Positions 55,202 through 63,273 of a stretch of DNA of 64,000 bases are shown here, piece by piece. The translations under genes and the position numbers were made by a program. Each line of letters starts with the position of its first letter. Position 1 is the first letter of the stretch. The stretch is from JBCBSK01 sp965250105 (GTDB lineage Bacteria > Pseudomonadota > Alphaproteobacteria > Rhizobiales > Tepidamorphaceae), in NCBI GenBank assembly GCA_965250105.1, contig OZ252290.1:1984001-2048000 (forward strand), in the 5' to 3' direction. The notes under the pieces are model-generated. The model saw only the letters and a list, made by a program, of their open reading frames with translations. It did no database searches and was not told where the DNA came from.

Positions 55202-55690
55202 CTAGTCAAGCTCGGCATCGAAGGACGATATCCCGCTCTGGACCGGTCGTTCGAGATAGGTCGACAAGACGACATAGCTCTTGGTCGAGGTGACGTTGGG
55301 CAGCGCGTAGAGCCGCGCCAGAAGCGCCTCCATGGCGCCGGCGCTCTCCATCCGCGCCTTGACGAGCACGCATGTGTCGCCGGTGACGGCATGGATCTCC
55401 TCGACCTCGGGCAAGTCGCCGATCCGCATCAAGGCATCGGACTTGCCCCATCCGGCGGTGTTCACATGGATGAAGGCGAGGAAGCCCTTGCCGGTCTGGG
55501 CCGGATCGAGCGCCGCGGTGATCTTCTTGATGCGTCCGCTCGACTTGTAACGCTTGACCCGTTCATGCACCGCGGGCGCGGACAGCCCGACCTTGTCGCC
55601 CAAGGCGGCATAGCTCTGCTCGGCATTGTCCGTCAGCAGGCCTAACAATTTTCGGTCGATTGCATCGAGGCCGTGCCGGTCTCGTGTCAT
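55202..55690 (-). CDS. Lrp/AsnC family transcriptional regulator
   Basis: A 162-residue Lrp-type regulator. The N-terminal HTH is LDAIDRKLLGLLTDNAEQSY and GLSAPAVHERVKRYKSSGRI (in part), followed by the RAM ligand-binding domain with LPEVEEIHAVTGDTCVLVKA. Such proteins sense amino acids. The ATG at 55690 follows GAGG by 8 nt; the upstream frame has no homology. It is divergent from the MFS gene with 93 bp between, typical of an exporter and its regulator. Confidence 0.93.
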   Translation of the reverse strand: MTRDRHGLDAIDRKLLGLLTDNAEQSYAALGDKVGLSAPAVHERVKRYKSSGRIKKITAALDPAQTGKGFLAFIHVNTAGWGKSDALMRIGDLPEVEEIHAVTGDTCVLVKARMESAGAMEALLARLYALPNVTSTKSYVVLSTYLERPVQSGISSFDAELD

Positions 55691-55783
55691 TTGCCGAACC
55701 TCATTCGTTTTTTCTCTGCCAAAACAGTATCTGGTTTCTCCAGGGGTCTCGCAAGCTATCATTCGTTAGAAAGGATGATGGCG

Positions 55784-56938
55784 ATGGCCGCGATCTGGAC
55801 CCTGGCATCGGCGATCGGCGTGATCGGGGCGAACTCCCTTGTTCTCGGCCCAATCGCGACCGATGTGGCTCGGTCCTTCGCCGACAGCTCGGCCGGCGAT
55901 GTCTTGCGGGCATCGGCGAGCTATGGGCTCGGCACGGCGGTCGGCGCGCTGTTTCTCGCCCCCCATGCCGATAGGATCGGCCTGCGCCGCGCGCTTTTCC
56001 GGGCATTCGCGGCTTTGACCCTGGCCCTGGCCGCGAGCATGGTCGCCGCGAACGCCACGATGCTGGTCCTGGCGCAGGCCGTCGCCGGGCTCGCGGCCGG
56101 TGTCGCGCTGCCCTGCATCTATGGGCTGGCCGGCGAACTGGCGCCCGCGCGGCGCGAAAGCGAAACCCTTGGCCGGATCCTCACCGGTTGGATGCTCAGC
56201 CTGGTCGTCGGCGTCGCCGGCGCGGCCCTGTTGTCGGACTGGATCGGCTGGCGCGCGGTCTACGGGCTGTTGGCCGGTTGTGCCGCCTTGCTGGTCTGGC
56301 GGCTTGGGTTGGCCGCCTGGCACCAGCCGGACCGCCGGTCGCGCGCCGTCCGATCGCCCTTGCGCGCGCTCGCTCTTCCAGGCCTCGTGCCTGTCCTGTT
56401 GTCGGTCGGCGCCTATATGATCGCCTTTTACGGGCTCTACGCCTATCTCGGCACCCACCTGACCGCCGTTCTCGGCGTGTCGACGGCTGGGGCCGGGCTG
56501 ACGGCATTGTTCTACGGCATCGGCTTCGGCGCCATCGCCCCGCTCGACCGCCTGATCGATCGCTTCGGCGCGGCGCGTGCCGGCCCCATCGCCTTCGCCG
56601 CCCTGGTCGCGGCCTATCTCTTCCTCGCGCTCGTGGCGGGGTCGCCGGCGCTGATCCTCGCCGGCTGCCTGTTCTGGGGCGCGGCGAACCATCTCGGCCT
56701 GAACATCCTCGTCGGCCGCCTGATCCGTATCGACCCATCGGCGCGGGGCGCGATCTTGGGCCTTTACGGCGCGGTGACCTATGCGGCGATGTTCGTCGGC
56801 ACCATGGCCTTCCTGCCGGCATTCGAAACGCATGGATTTGCCTTCCTCGCCTGCCTGTCCGCGGGCTGCATCGTGCCGGCCCTGCTGCATGCCGTCATGT
56901 TCCGGCTGAGACAGGTCGACGAACAGGCGCGGCGCTAA
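55784..56938 (+). CDS. MFS transporter
   Basis: A 384-residue major facilitator protein with twelve helices. GTAVGALFLAPHADRIGLRRAL carries the motif A-type loop (D-R-x-G-x-R-R), and VAGLAAGVALPCIYGLAGEL is helix 4-5. The family subgroup includes AraJ/drug efflux-like permeases. The third ATG (55784) is chosen since AAGGA lies 8 nt before it; ATGs at 55775 and 55778 are alternatives. It is likely a target of the divergent Lrp regulator. Confidence 0.88.
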   Translation: MAAIWTLASAIGVIGANSLVLGPIATDVARSFADSSAGDVLRASASYGLGTAVGALFLAPHADRIGLRRALFRAFAALTLALAASMVAANATMLVLAQAVAGLAAGVALPCIYGLAGELAPARRESETLGRILTGWMLSLVVGVAGAALLSDWIGWRAVYGLLAGCAALLVWRLGLAAWHQPDRRSRAVRSPLRALALPGLVPVLLSVGAYMIAFYGLYAYLGTHLTAVLGVSTAGAGLTALFYGIGFGAIAPLDRLIDRFGAARAGPIAFAALVAAYLFLALVAGSPALILAGCLFWGAANHLGLNILVGRLIRIDPSARGAILGLYGAVTYAAMFVGTMAFLPAFETHGFAFLACLSAGCIVPALLHAVMFRLRQVDEQARR

Positions 56939-57120
56939 GGCGTGGTCACCGGTTGACGTTTCCGGCGATGCTCCGCCGGCCTTGGCATGAATTCCGCGCA
57001 TCTTGGCGACGGGGGCTGCAAACAGGGCTTGCGACCGCCATCAAAGGGTGCTTCCAATTCGGGAGGTCGTCATCGCGTTCGCCGGGTGACGGCCAGGCCC
57101 GCTCGTTTCGAAGCCCGTTC

Positions 57121-58380
57121 ATGCGCGACTATTCCGCTTTCTCCCTGCTGCGTCAGGCCTTCAAGGGCAATACCGGTTGGAAGCCGGCCTGGCGCAAGCC
57201 GGCCCCGAAGCCCGCTTACGATGTCGTCATCGTCGGCGGCGGCGGGCATGGCCTGGCGACCGCCTACTATCTCGCCAAGGAACACGGCATCACGAACGTG
57301 GCCGTCGTCGAGAAGGGCTGGATCGGCGGCGGCAATGTCGGCCGCAACACCACGATCGTCCGCTCGAACTATCTGTTGCCGAAGAACAGCCGGTTCTACG
57401 AGCATTCGCTGAAGCTCTGGGAAGGCCTGTCGCAGGACATCAACTACAATGTGATGTTTTCCTCGCGCGGGGTTCTGAACCTCGCGCACACGCCATCCGA
57501 ACTGGATGCTTTCGCCCGGCGCGGCAATGCGATGCGGCTCGAGGGCATCGATGCGGAACTTCTGTCGCGCGACGAGATCATCGACATGGTGCCCGGCATC
57601 AATACCGATCCCGAGGCGCGCTTTCCGATCACCGGGGGCCTGTTGCAGCCGCGCGGCGGCACCGCCCGTCACGACGCCATCGCCTGGGGCTATGCCCATG
57701 CCGCCGACCGGCGCGGCGTCGACATCATCGAGGATTGCGAGGTCTTGGGCTTTCTCACCGAGGGTGACCGCATTTCGGGCGTCGAGACGACGCGCGGCCA
57801 GATCCGCGCCGGCAAGGTCGGCGTCGCGGTGGCCGGTTCGACGAGCCACGTCCTCGCAAAGGCCGGCATCGCGCGCCTGCCGATCGAAAGCCATGTGCTG
57901 CAGGCCTTCGTGACCGAACCCTACAAGCCGCTGATCCACACGGTCATCACCGGCGGCGGCGGTCATTTCTATATTTCCCAGTCCGACAAGGGCGGGCTCG
58001 TCTTCGGCGGCGATCTCGACATGTATAATTCCTACGCCCAGCGCGGCAATCTGCCGGTGGTCGAGGATGTCTGCTCGATCGCGGTCAACGTGTTTCCGTC
58101 GATCTCGCGCGCCCGGCTGGTGCGCCATTGGGGCGGCATCATGGACATGTCGATGGACGGCAGCCCGATCATCTGCACCGGGCCCAAGCCGGGCCTCTAT
58201 CTTAATGCCGGCTGGTGCTATGGCGGCTTCAAGGCGACGCCGGGATCGGGCTGGTGCTTTGCCTGGACGATCGCCAAGGACGCGCCGCACGATCTCAACG
58301 CCGCCTTCACGCTCGACCGGTTCCGCGACGGGGCGGTGATCGATGAGCGTGGCGCCGGCCCCTGGCCACGGCTGCATTAG
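57121..58380 (+). CDS. soxB: Sarcosine oxidase beta subunit
   Basis: A 419-residue flavoprotein subunit of heterotetrameric sarcosine oxidase, which demethylates sarcosine to glycine with transfer of the methyl to THF and H2O2 production. The FAD fold is VIVGGGGHGLATAYYLAKEHG; RGGTARHDAIAWGYAHA contains the His that covalently binds FMN in this enzyme; HVLQAFVTEPYKPLI and WGGIMDMSMDGSPII are conserved. The open frame extends far upstream, but homology begins at the ATG at 57121 (MRDYSAFSLLRQAFKG). It is the first of soxBDAG. Confidence 0.96.
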   Translation: MRDYSAFSLLRQAFKGNTGWKPAWRKPAPKPAYDVVIVGGGGHGLATAYYLAKEHGITNVAVVEKGWIGGGNVGRNTTIVRSNYLLPKNSRFYEHSLKLWEGLSQDINYNVMFSSRGVLNLAHTPSELDAFARRGNAMRLEGIDAELLSRDEIIDMVPGINTDPEARFPITGGLLQPRGGTARHDAIAWGYAHAADRRGVDIIEDCEVLGFLTEGDRISGVETTRGQIRAGKVGVAVAGSTSHVLAKAGIARLPIESHVLQAFVTEPYKPLIHTVITGGGGHFYISQSDKGGLVFGGDLDMYNSYAQRGNLPVVEDVCSIAVNVFPSISRARLVRHWGGIMDMSMDGSPIICTGPKPGLYLNAGWCYGGFKATPGSGWCFAWTIAKDAPHDLNAAFTLDRFRDGAVIDERGAGPWPRLH

Positions 58381-58389
58381 GAGAGGCTC

Positions 58390-58710
58390 GTGCGCATCAC
58401 CTGTCCGATCTGCGGCGAACGGCACCTGTCGGAATTCACCTATGAGGGGGATGCGACGGTCGTGCGCCCGGCCCCCGACGACCTGACGCCGGAGGCCTGG
58501 CTCGACGCCGTCTATGAGCGCGACAATCCGCGTGGCCGGCACAGTGAATACTGGCAGCACACTGGCGGCTGTCGCGCCTGGCTCAAGGTCGAGCGCGACA
58601 CGCTGACCCACGAGGTGCATCGGGTCGAACTTGTCGGGCCCTGGGCCGGGCAGGCCGAGCCCTGGACGGCGCCGGCGAAAGGCCGTTCAGCGGCCAAGGC
58701 GGGGCGCTGA
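58390..58710 (+). CDS. soxD: Sarcosine oxidase delta subunit
   Basis: A 106-residue zinc subunit of sarcosine oxidase. Two cysteines in ITCPICGERHLSEF, and H and C in WQHTGGCRAWL near residue 60, are the zinc ligands. YEGDATVVRP is typical. The GTG start is 9 bp after the soxB stop and the stop is 3 bp before soxA, so the genes are one operon. Length is normal. Confidence 0.94.
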   Translation: MRITCPICGERHLSEFTYEGDATVVRPAPDDLTPEAWLDAVYERDNPRGRHSEYWQHTGGCRAWLKVERDTLTHEVHRVELVGPWAGQAEPWTAPAKGRSAAKAGR

Positions 58711-58713
58711 GCC

Positions 58714-61707
58714 ATGGCGGGTTACCGGCTCGATACGGGCGGCAACGCCGTCAACCGCAAGATCGAGGTCGCCTTCACCTTCGATGGCCGGCCGATGACC
58801 GGTTTCGAAGGCGACACATTGGCGTCGGCGCTCCTGGCCGCGGGCCGCACGACCATTGCCCGCAGCTTCAAATATCACCGCCCGCGCGGCATCTCGTCGG
58901 CGGGCTCGGAAGAAGCCACCGGCCTCGTCACCACCGGCGGCGCGGGGCGCGTCACCGCGAACATGCCGGCGACCATGGTCGAGATCCATGACGGGCTGAA
59001 GGCCAAAAGCCAGAACCGCTGGCCCTCGGTCGATCTCGACCTCATGGCGGTCAACCAGCTGGCCGGGCCGCTGCTTGCCGCGGGCTTTTACTACAAGACC
59101 TTCATCGGCCCGACCAAGCGGTCCTGGATGGCCTATGAGCCGTTCATCCGGCGGGCCGCCGGCATGGGCGCCCTGACCCATGAGCCCGATGCCGACCGCT
59201 ATGAAAAGCTCAACGCCTTCTGCGACGTGCTGGTGGTCGGCGGCGGGCCGGCCGGGCTCATCGCCGCGCTGATCGCGGCGCGGGCCGGCGCCCGCGTCAT
59301 CCTGGCCGACGAAACGCCCCATCTCGGCGGGGCGCTGATGTCGGAGGACCGCGAGATCGATGGTATGCCGGCCCAGGACTGGATCGCCCGGACCGACGCA
59401 TTGCTGCGCCATAACGGCGTGCGCGTCCTGACCCGCACAAATGTCTATGGCTATTACGATGACAACGTTCTGGGCGCGGTCGAGCGCGTCACCGACCACG
59501 TGGCGGCACCCGATCCGGTCCTGCCGCGCGAGCGCCATCACACGATCCGCGCCCGCGCCGTCATCCTGGCGACGGGTGCCATCGAACGGCCCTTCGTCTT
59601 CGAGGGGAATGACAGGCCCGGCATCCTCCTGGCGGGCGCGGCGCGCGATTATGCCGCCCGCTTTGGCGTGGCGGCGGGTCGGCGGCTCGCGGTCTTCACC
59701 AATAACGACGCCGGATGGCAGGCCGCCGCCGATCTCGTGCGGCTCGGCGTGACCGTCGAGGCGGTGATCGATCCGCGTGATGCGCCGCCGCCGCAGGCCA
59801 AGGCGCTGAAGGCCGCCGGCGCCGAACTCCTGACCAGCCATGTCGTGGCCAAGGCGACGGGCGGTCGGGCGCTCGACCATGTCGAGGCGGTCCCCTTCGC
59901 CTCGCTGTCAGGCCGGCTGTCGGGCGCGCCCCGCAAGCTGGCCTGTGACGCGCTCGCCGTTTCGGCGGGCTTTCAGCCGCGCGTCCATCTAGCGAGCCAG
60001 GCCGGGACGAAGCCCGTCTTCGACGACGCCATCCAGGCTTTCGTGCCGGGCGCGCGAGCCCGCGCCTATTGGACGGCGGGTGCGGTAAACGGCGCCTTCG
60101 GGCTCGATGTCTGCCTCAAACAGGGCGTCGAGGCCGCCAAGGCCGCGCTCAAATCGCTCGGCTTGTCGGCCGGCCGCGTCACGGCGCCGAAGGCTGCGCC
60201 CGTTGATCAGGCGCCGGTCTATCCCTTGTGGGAAGTGCCGGCGATCGTCGAGCCGGCGAAGAAATTCGTCGACCTGCAGCATGACGTGACCGCCGAGGAT
60301 GTCCGTCTCGCCGAGCGCGAGGGTTTCCGTTCGGTAGAGCATCTGAAGCGCTACACCACGCTCGGCATGGCCGGCGACCAGGGCAAGACGTCGAATGTCA
60401 ACGGGCTGACCATTATGGCGGCGGCGCGTGGCAGTGCCGTGTCCGAGGTCGGCACGACCCGCTTCCGCCCGCCCTATACGCCGGTCTCGCTCGGTGCCCT
60501 GGCGGGCCGCGAAACGGGCGCGCATTTCCGCCCGCTGCGGCGCACCGCGATGCATGACTGGCATGTCGCCAATGGCGCGGAGATGGTCAATGTCGGTGCC
60601 TGGCAGCGGCCGCGCGTCTATTATGGCGCGCCAGGCGAAACGCTGACCCAGGCTTATATCCGCGAGGCGGGCGACGTGCGCGCCGGTGTCGGCATCGCCG
60701 ATGTGTCGACGCTTGGCAAGATCATGGTGCAGGGGCCGGACGCGGCCGAGCTTCTCAACCGCGTCTATGTCAACGGCTTCGCCAAGCTGCCGGTCGGCAA
60801 GGCGCGCTATGGCGTGATGTTGCGCGATGACGGCTTCGTCTTCGACGACGGCACGACCTGGCGGCTGTCGGACACCGATTTCCTGATGACGACCACCACC
60901 GCCGAGGCGGGCCCGGTCATGAGCCGGCTCGAATTCCTGCTGGCGACCGCCTGGACCGATCTGAAGGTCGCCGTGACATCGGTCACCGAGCAATGGGCCG
61001 GCATGGCGGTATCGGGGCCGAATGCCCGTGACGCCTTGGCCAAGGCGCTCGACGATGTCGACCTGTCGAACGACGCCTTTCCCTTCATGGGCGTGCGGCG
61101 GGCGACCTGTCGCGGCGTTCCGGTCCTTGTCGCGCGGCTCTCCTTTTCCGGTGAACTCGCCTATGAGGTCTATGCCGGGGCGCATCACGGGCTCTTCGTC
61201 TGGCTGGCGCTGCTCGAGGCGGGCAAGCCCTGGGGCATGTTCCCCTATGGCCTCGAGGCGCTCGGCGCGCTACGGATCGAGAAAGGCCATGTGGCGGGAT
61301 CGGAGATCGACGGGCGCACCTCGATCGACGATCTCGGCCTGCGCGGCATGGTGTCGACGAAGAAGAATTTCGTCGGCAAACCGCTGATGGATCGGGCGGC
61401 TCTCACCGATCCGGGCCGGCTTAGGCTGGTCGGGCTCGAAACCGACGAGGACATGCCGATCCGCATCGGCTCGCATGTCGTCGCGGGCGAGCGCGTCTTC
61501 GATCCCGGCCCGAGCCAGGGCCATGTCACGGCCTATACCTACAGCCCCGCGCTGAAGAAGCATATCGCGCTGGCGCTGGTCGAGCGCGGGCCGGATCGTC
61601 TCGGCGAAACCCTGTTCGCGACATTCCCGATGAAGGGTCATCACGTGCCGGTCAGGCTCGTGTCGCATCATTTCTACGATCCGGAAGGAACGCGGCTCCA
61701 TGTCTGA
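58714..61707 (+). CDS. soxA: Sarcosine oxidase alpha subunit
   Basis: A 997-residue subunit. N-terminal ferredoxin-like part (EVAFTFDGRPMTGFEGDTLA and SFKYHRPRGISSAGSEEA), NAD-binding Rossmann core VLVVGGGPAGLIAALIAARAG, and from about residue 600 a glycine-cleavage T-like domain that binds folate (YGVMLRDDGFVFDDGTTWRL; GSEIDGRTSIDDLGLRGM). It passes the methylene group to THF, feeding folD's substrate pool. The soxG start overlaps its end by 8 bp. Confidence 0.96.
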   Translation: MAGYRLDTGGNAVNRKIEVAFTFDGRPMTGFEGDTLASALLAAGRTTIARSFKYHRPRGISSAGSEEATGLVTTGGAGRVTANMPATMVEIHDGLKAKSQNRWPSVDLDLMAVNQLAGPLLAAGFYYKTFIGPTKRSWMAYEPFIRRAAGMGALTHEPDADRYEKLNAFCDVLVVGGGPAGLIAALIAARAGARVILADETPHLGGALMSEDREIDGMPAQDWIARTDALLRHNGVRVLTRTNVYGYYDDNVLGAVERVTDHVAAPDPVLPRERHHTIRARAVILATGAIERPFVFEGNDRPGILLAGAARDYAARFGVAAGRRLAVFTNNDAGWQAAADLVRLGVTVEAVIDPRDAPPPQAKALKAAGAELLTSHVVAKATGGRALDHVEAVPFASLSGRLSGAPRKLACDALAVSAGFQPRVHLASQAGTKPVFDDAIQAFVPGARARAYWTAGAVNGAFGLDVCLKQGVEAAKAALKSLGLSAGRVTAPKAAPVDQAPVYPLWEVPAIVEPAKKFVDLQHDVTAEDVRLAEREGFRSVEHLKRYTTLGMAGDQGKTSNVNGLTIMAAARGSAVSEVGTTRFRPPYTPVSLGALAGRETGAHFRPLRRTAMHDWHVANGAEMVNVGAWQRPRVYYGAPGETLTQAYIREAGDVRAGVGIADVSTLGKIMVQGPDAAELLNRVYVNGFAKLPVGKARYGVMLRDDGFVFDDGTTWRLSDTDFLMTTTTAEAGPVMSRLEFLLATAWTDLKVAVTSVTEQWAGMAVSGPNARDALAKALDDVDLSNDAFPFMGVRRATCRGVPVLVARLSFSGELAYEVYAGAHHGLFVWLALLEAGKPWGMFPYGLEALGALRIEKGHVAGSEIDGRTSIDDLGLRGMVSTKKNFVGKPLMDRAALTDPGRLRLVGLETDEDMPIRIGSHVVAGERVFDPGPSQGHVTAYTYSPALKKHIALALVERGPDRLGETLFATFPMKGHHVPVRLVSHHFYDPEGTRLHV

Positions 61708-62311
61708 TCCGGATGGCGCGATCACCTCGCCGCTCGAGGGCCATGTGACGGCGGCGACGCCGCCCGAGGCCGGCGTGACCCTGTCGAACCACCTGCCGGC
61801 TTGTGCCCTGCAGGTCCAGGCCTGGCCGGATCGGCTGGCCGATACCCTTGCCGCCCTGGCGCGCGGGGTCGGCATCGATCCGCCGACGACACCGAACGCC
61901 GTCGCGACGACGGCATCGTCCGCCGGGGCTCTGACGGTCATCATGACCGGGCCCGGCCGCTGGCTGGTCATCGCCGGGGACGACCTGTCGCGGAAACTGG
62001 CGGATGCGGTGACGGCCGATATGGGCGCGGTCACCGATCTCGGCCATGCGCGGGCGGGCTTTCGCCTCGACGGCGCGCGAGCCGTCGACGTTCTGGCCAA
62101 GGGGCTGCCCGTCGATACGCATATCGCGCAGTTTCCACCCGGCATCGCCGTCCAGTCGACGATCCACCACATCAATGTCCTGGTCCACCGTGTCTCGGAA
62201 GACCGTTTCGACATCTATGTGTTTCGCGGTTTCGCGTTGTCGTTCTGGGATTGGCTGACCGATGCGGCGCTCGAATTCGGCGCCGTCGTCATCTCGAACG
62301 ACGAATCTTAA
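61700..62311 (+). CDS. soxG: Sarcosine oxidase gamma subunit
   Basis: A 203-residue subunit with the SoxG pattern: CALQVQAWPDRLADTLAALA near the N-terminus, GPGRWLVIAGDDL, VTDLGHARAGFRLDGARAVDVLAKG (in parts) and VQSTIHHINVLVHRV. It has a GcvT-like fold and stabilises the holoenzyme. It is the last gene of the operon and the last normal chromosomal gene before the tRNA-Thr fragment 58 bp on. Confidence 0.93.
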   Translation: MSDPDGAITSPLEGHVTAATPPEAGVTLSNHLPACALQVQAWPDRLADTLAALARGVGIDPPTTPNAVATTASSAGALTVIMTGPGRWLVIAGDDLSRKLADAVTADMGAVTDLGHARAGFRLDGARAVDVLAKGLPVDTHIAQFPPGIAVQSTIHHINVLVHRVSEDRFDIYVFRGFALSFWDWLTDAALEFGAVVISNDES

Positions 62312-62368
62312 GGCGGTGTAACCGCGAGCTGTCGCGGATTGCCATGGACGCGGCGAGGCGCGAGAAAA

Positions 62369-62413
62369 TGGTGCCGCACGCCGGACTCGAACCAGCGACC
62401 CCATCATTACGAA
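62369..62413 (-). tRNA. tRNA-Thr (CGT) 3' fragment, displaced by integration
   Basis: Read on the minus strand: loop TTCGTAA (anticodon CGT, codon ACG), stem TGATG, variable GGGTC, T-arm GCTGG-TTCGAGT-CCGGC, acceptor GTGCGGC, A, CCA. The D-arm and 5' acceptor strand are missing: identity to a full tRNA stops at 62414, at the start of the anticodon loop. This is the fragment left when an element integrates in the anticodon loop. Confidence 0.9.
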
Positions 62414-62430
62414 TTGTATTTCGTAATGAT
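62403..62430. other. Putative attachment-site core (inverted repeat)
   Basis: ATCATTACGAA (62403-62413, part of the tRNA) and TTCGTAATGAT (62420-62430) form a perfect 11-bp inverted repeat with spacer TTGTAT. The arrangement matches core-type sites of tyrosine integrases flanking a crossover region, here at the tRNA anticodon loop. Confidence 0.65.
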
Positions 62431-62447
62431 TTCAGAGGCTTAGATGT

Positions 62448-62594
62448 CCTACTACCGCGTTGGACCCTACTAGACAAGCCATTGAGCCGACTCGCGAAAT
62501 TCGAGATGTAGAGTCTGACGGTGTTGCACTCCACCTGATTGGCCCTTCTCCCTCTGCCCTACTAGAACCCTACTAATCCCGATCTGCCCTACTA
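62448..62594. repeat. CCCTACTA direct repeats, putative integrase arm sites
   Basis: Perfect copies of CCCTACTA start at 62465, 62557, 62568 and 62587, and a 7-base match (CCTACTA) is at 62448. All have the same orientation, within about 150 bp of the putative attachment core. No gene is evident from 62312 to 62774, so this noncoding stretch fits the att region of a mobile island. Confidence 0.65.
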
Positions 62595-62774
62595 ATCGGG
62601 CGTTTTCCGCTGTGCACTGGACCCCACCCCATCGACGGGTTTCACAGGTTAGGGCGGGAGCGGAGGCTCGGGGATGGACGTCTCTGGCAGGAATGCGATC
62701 CATTGCGATCAAGCGGGTCGTAATGAACGAAAGTCTCGCCTATCTTGGCGCGCGCGTGCGAAGGAGTGTTGAAC

Positions 62775-63017
62775 ATGTTGCGCGAAACTAGAAAGGAGCA
62801 GGTGATTCAGGTCTTAGGTAGGCGTTCTAAGCCAATCTGCGATGCTTGCGTGGAGGCAATGTTGGAACTTGATCCGGACAAGGTCAACCACATCACAAGA
62901 CCGCTGCATCGAGCAGGTTCCATCGAACGCTACAAAGATCGCTGCCCAGAATGCAAGGAAAGACGTCTAGTCAATTTCATGCCATCAGAAAAAGTACGAT
63001 CGGCAACTACTCGATGA
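62775..63017 (+). CDS. Small Cys-rich (zinc-ribbon-like) protein
   Basis: An 80-residue protein of unknown family. The first half resembles a winged-helix module (RKEQVIQVLGRRSKPICDAC and VNHITRPLHRAGSIERYKDR, in part), followed by CPECKERRL. CDAC and CPEC form two C-x2-C pairs that could bind zinc. A DNA-binding role in the island is a guess. The ATG at 62775 follows AAGGAG by 8 nt; an in-frame start at 62745 lacks a site. Codon use and GC are lower than in the chromosome to the left. Confidence 0.6.
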   Translation: MLRETRKEQVIQVLGRRSKPICDACVEAMLELDPDKVNHITRPLHRAGSIERYKDRCPECKERRLVNFMPSEKVRSATTR

Positions 63018-63053
63018 TCACTTGCGGTCAGAGCACCCAGCACAAAACCTAGC

Positions 63054-63185
63054 TTAGATCAAACCCCGCTCTAGGAACTTCTTCCGCTCTCTCCAGTCCG
63101 GCATGATATGGTCCATGAGGCTTTGCCATCGGTGGCCATGATCTGGCTCGATCGCATGAGCGGTTACTTCGTCATGGAGGGGCGC
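63054..63185 (-). pseudogene. Remnant of a YgjP-like metallopeptidase (C-terminus)
   Basis: On the minus strand a 43-codon segment between two stops reads ...AHAIEPDHGHRWQSLM followed by DHIMPDWRERKKFLERGLI and a stop. This matches the C-terminal half of YgjP-like (SprT/M48-type) metallopeptidases, where H-x2-E-x2-H-x3-[FW] supplies zinc ligands and PDWR closes the domain. A TAA lies directly upstream and no N-terminal half is found in any frame, so it is a decayed gene. Such genes accompany restriction systems. Confidence 0.55.
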
Positions 63186-63273
63186 TTAGGGGATTCCGCA
63201 TTCGCATTCGACGAGTTAAGATTGTTTCAAAAGCGTGGGCGGTGGGAGTGCTGTCTTTGGAGAAGTTTTCAGC

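Noticed and set aside
56188..57120. Upstream extension of the soxB frame to 56188
   Set aside because: Overlaps the MFS gene out of frame; SoxB homology begins at the ATG at 57121.
61801..62511. Plus-strand ORF ending in PHAGLEPATPSLR
   Set aside because: Out-of-frame shadow of soxG running into the complement of the tRNA-Thr fragment, which creates the GLEPATPSL-type peptide.
62312..62774. Search for the missing 5' half of tRNA-Thr or an integrase gene near the break
   Set aside because: No D-arm or 5' acceptor strand and no open frame of suitable length; they must lie outside the window if present.
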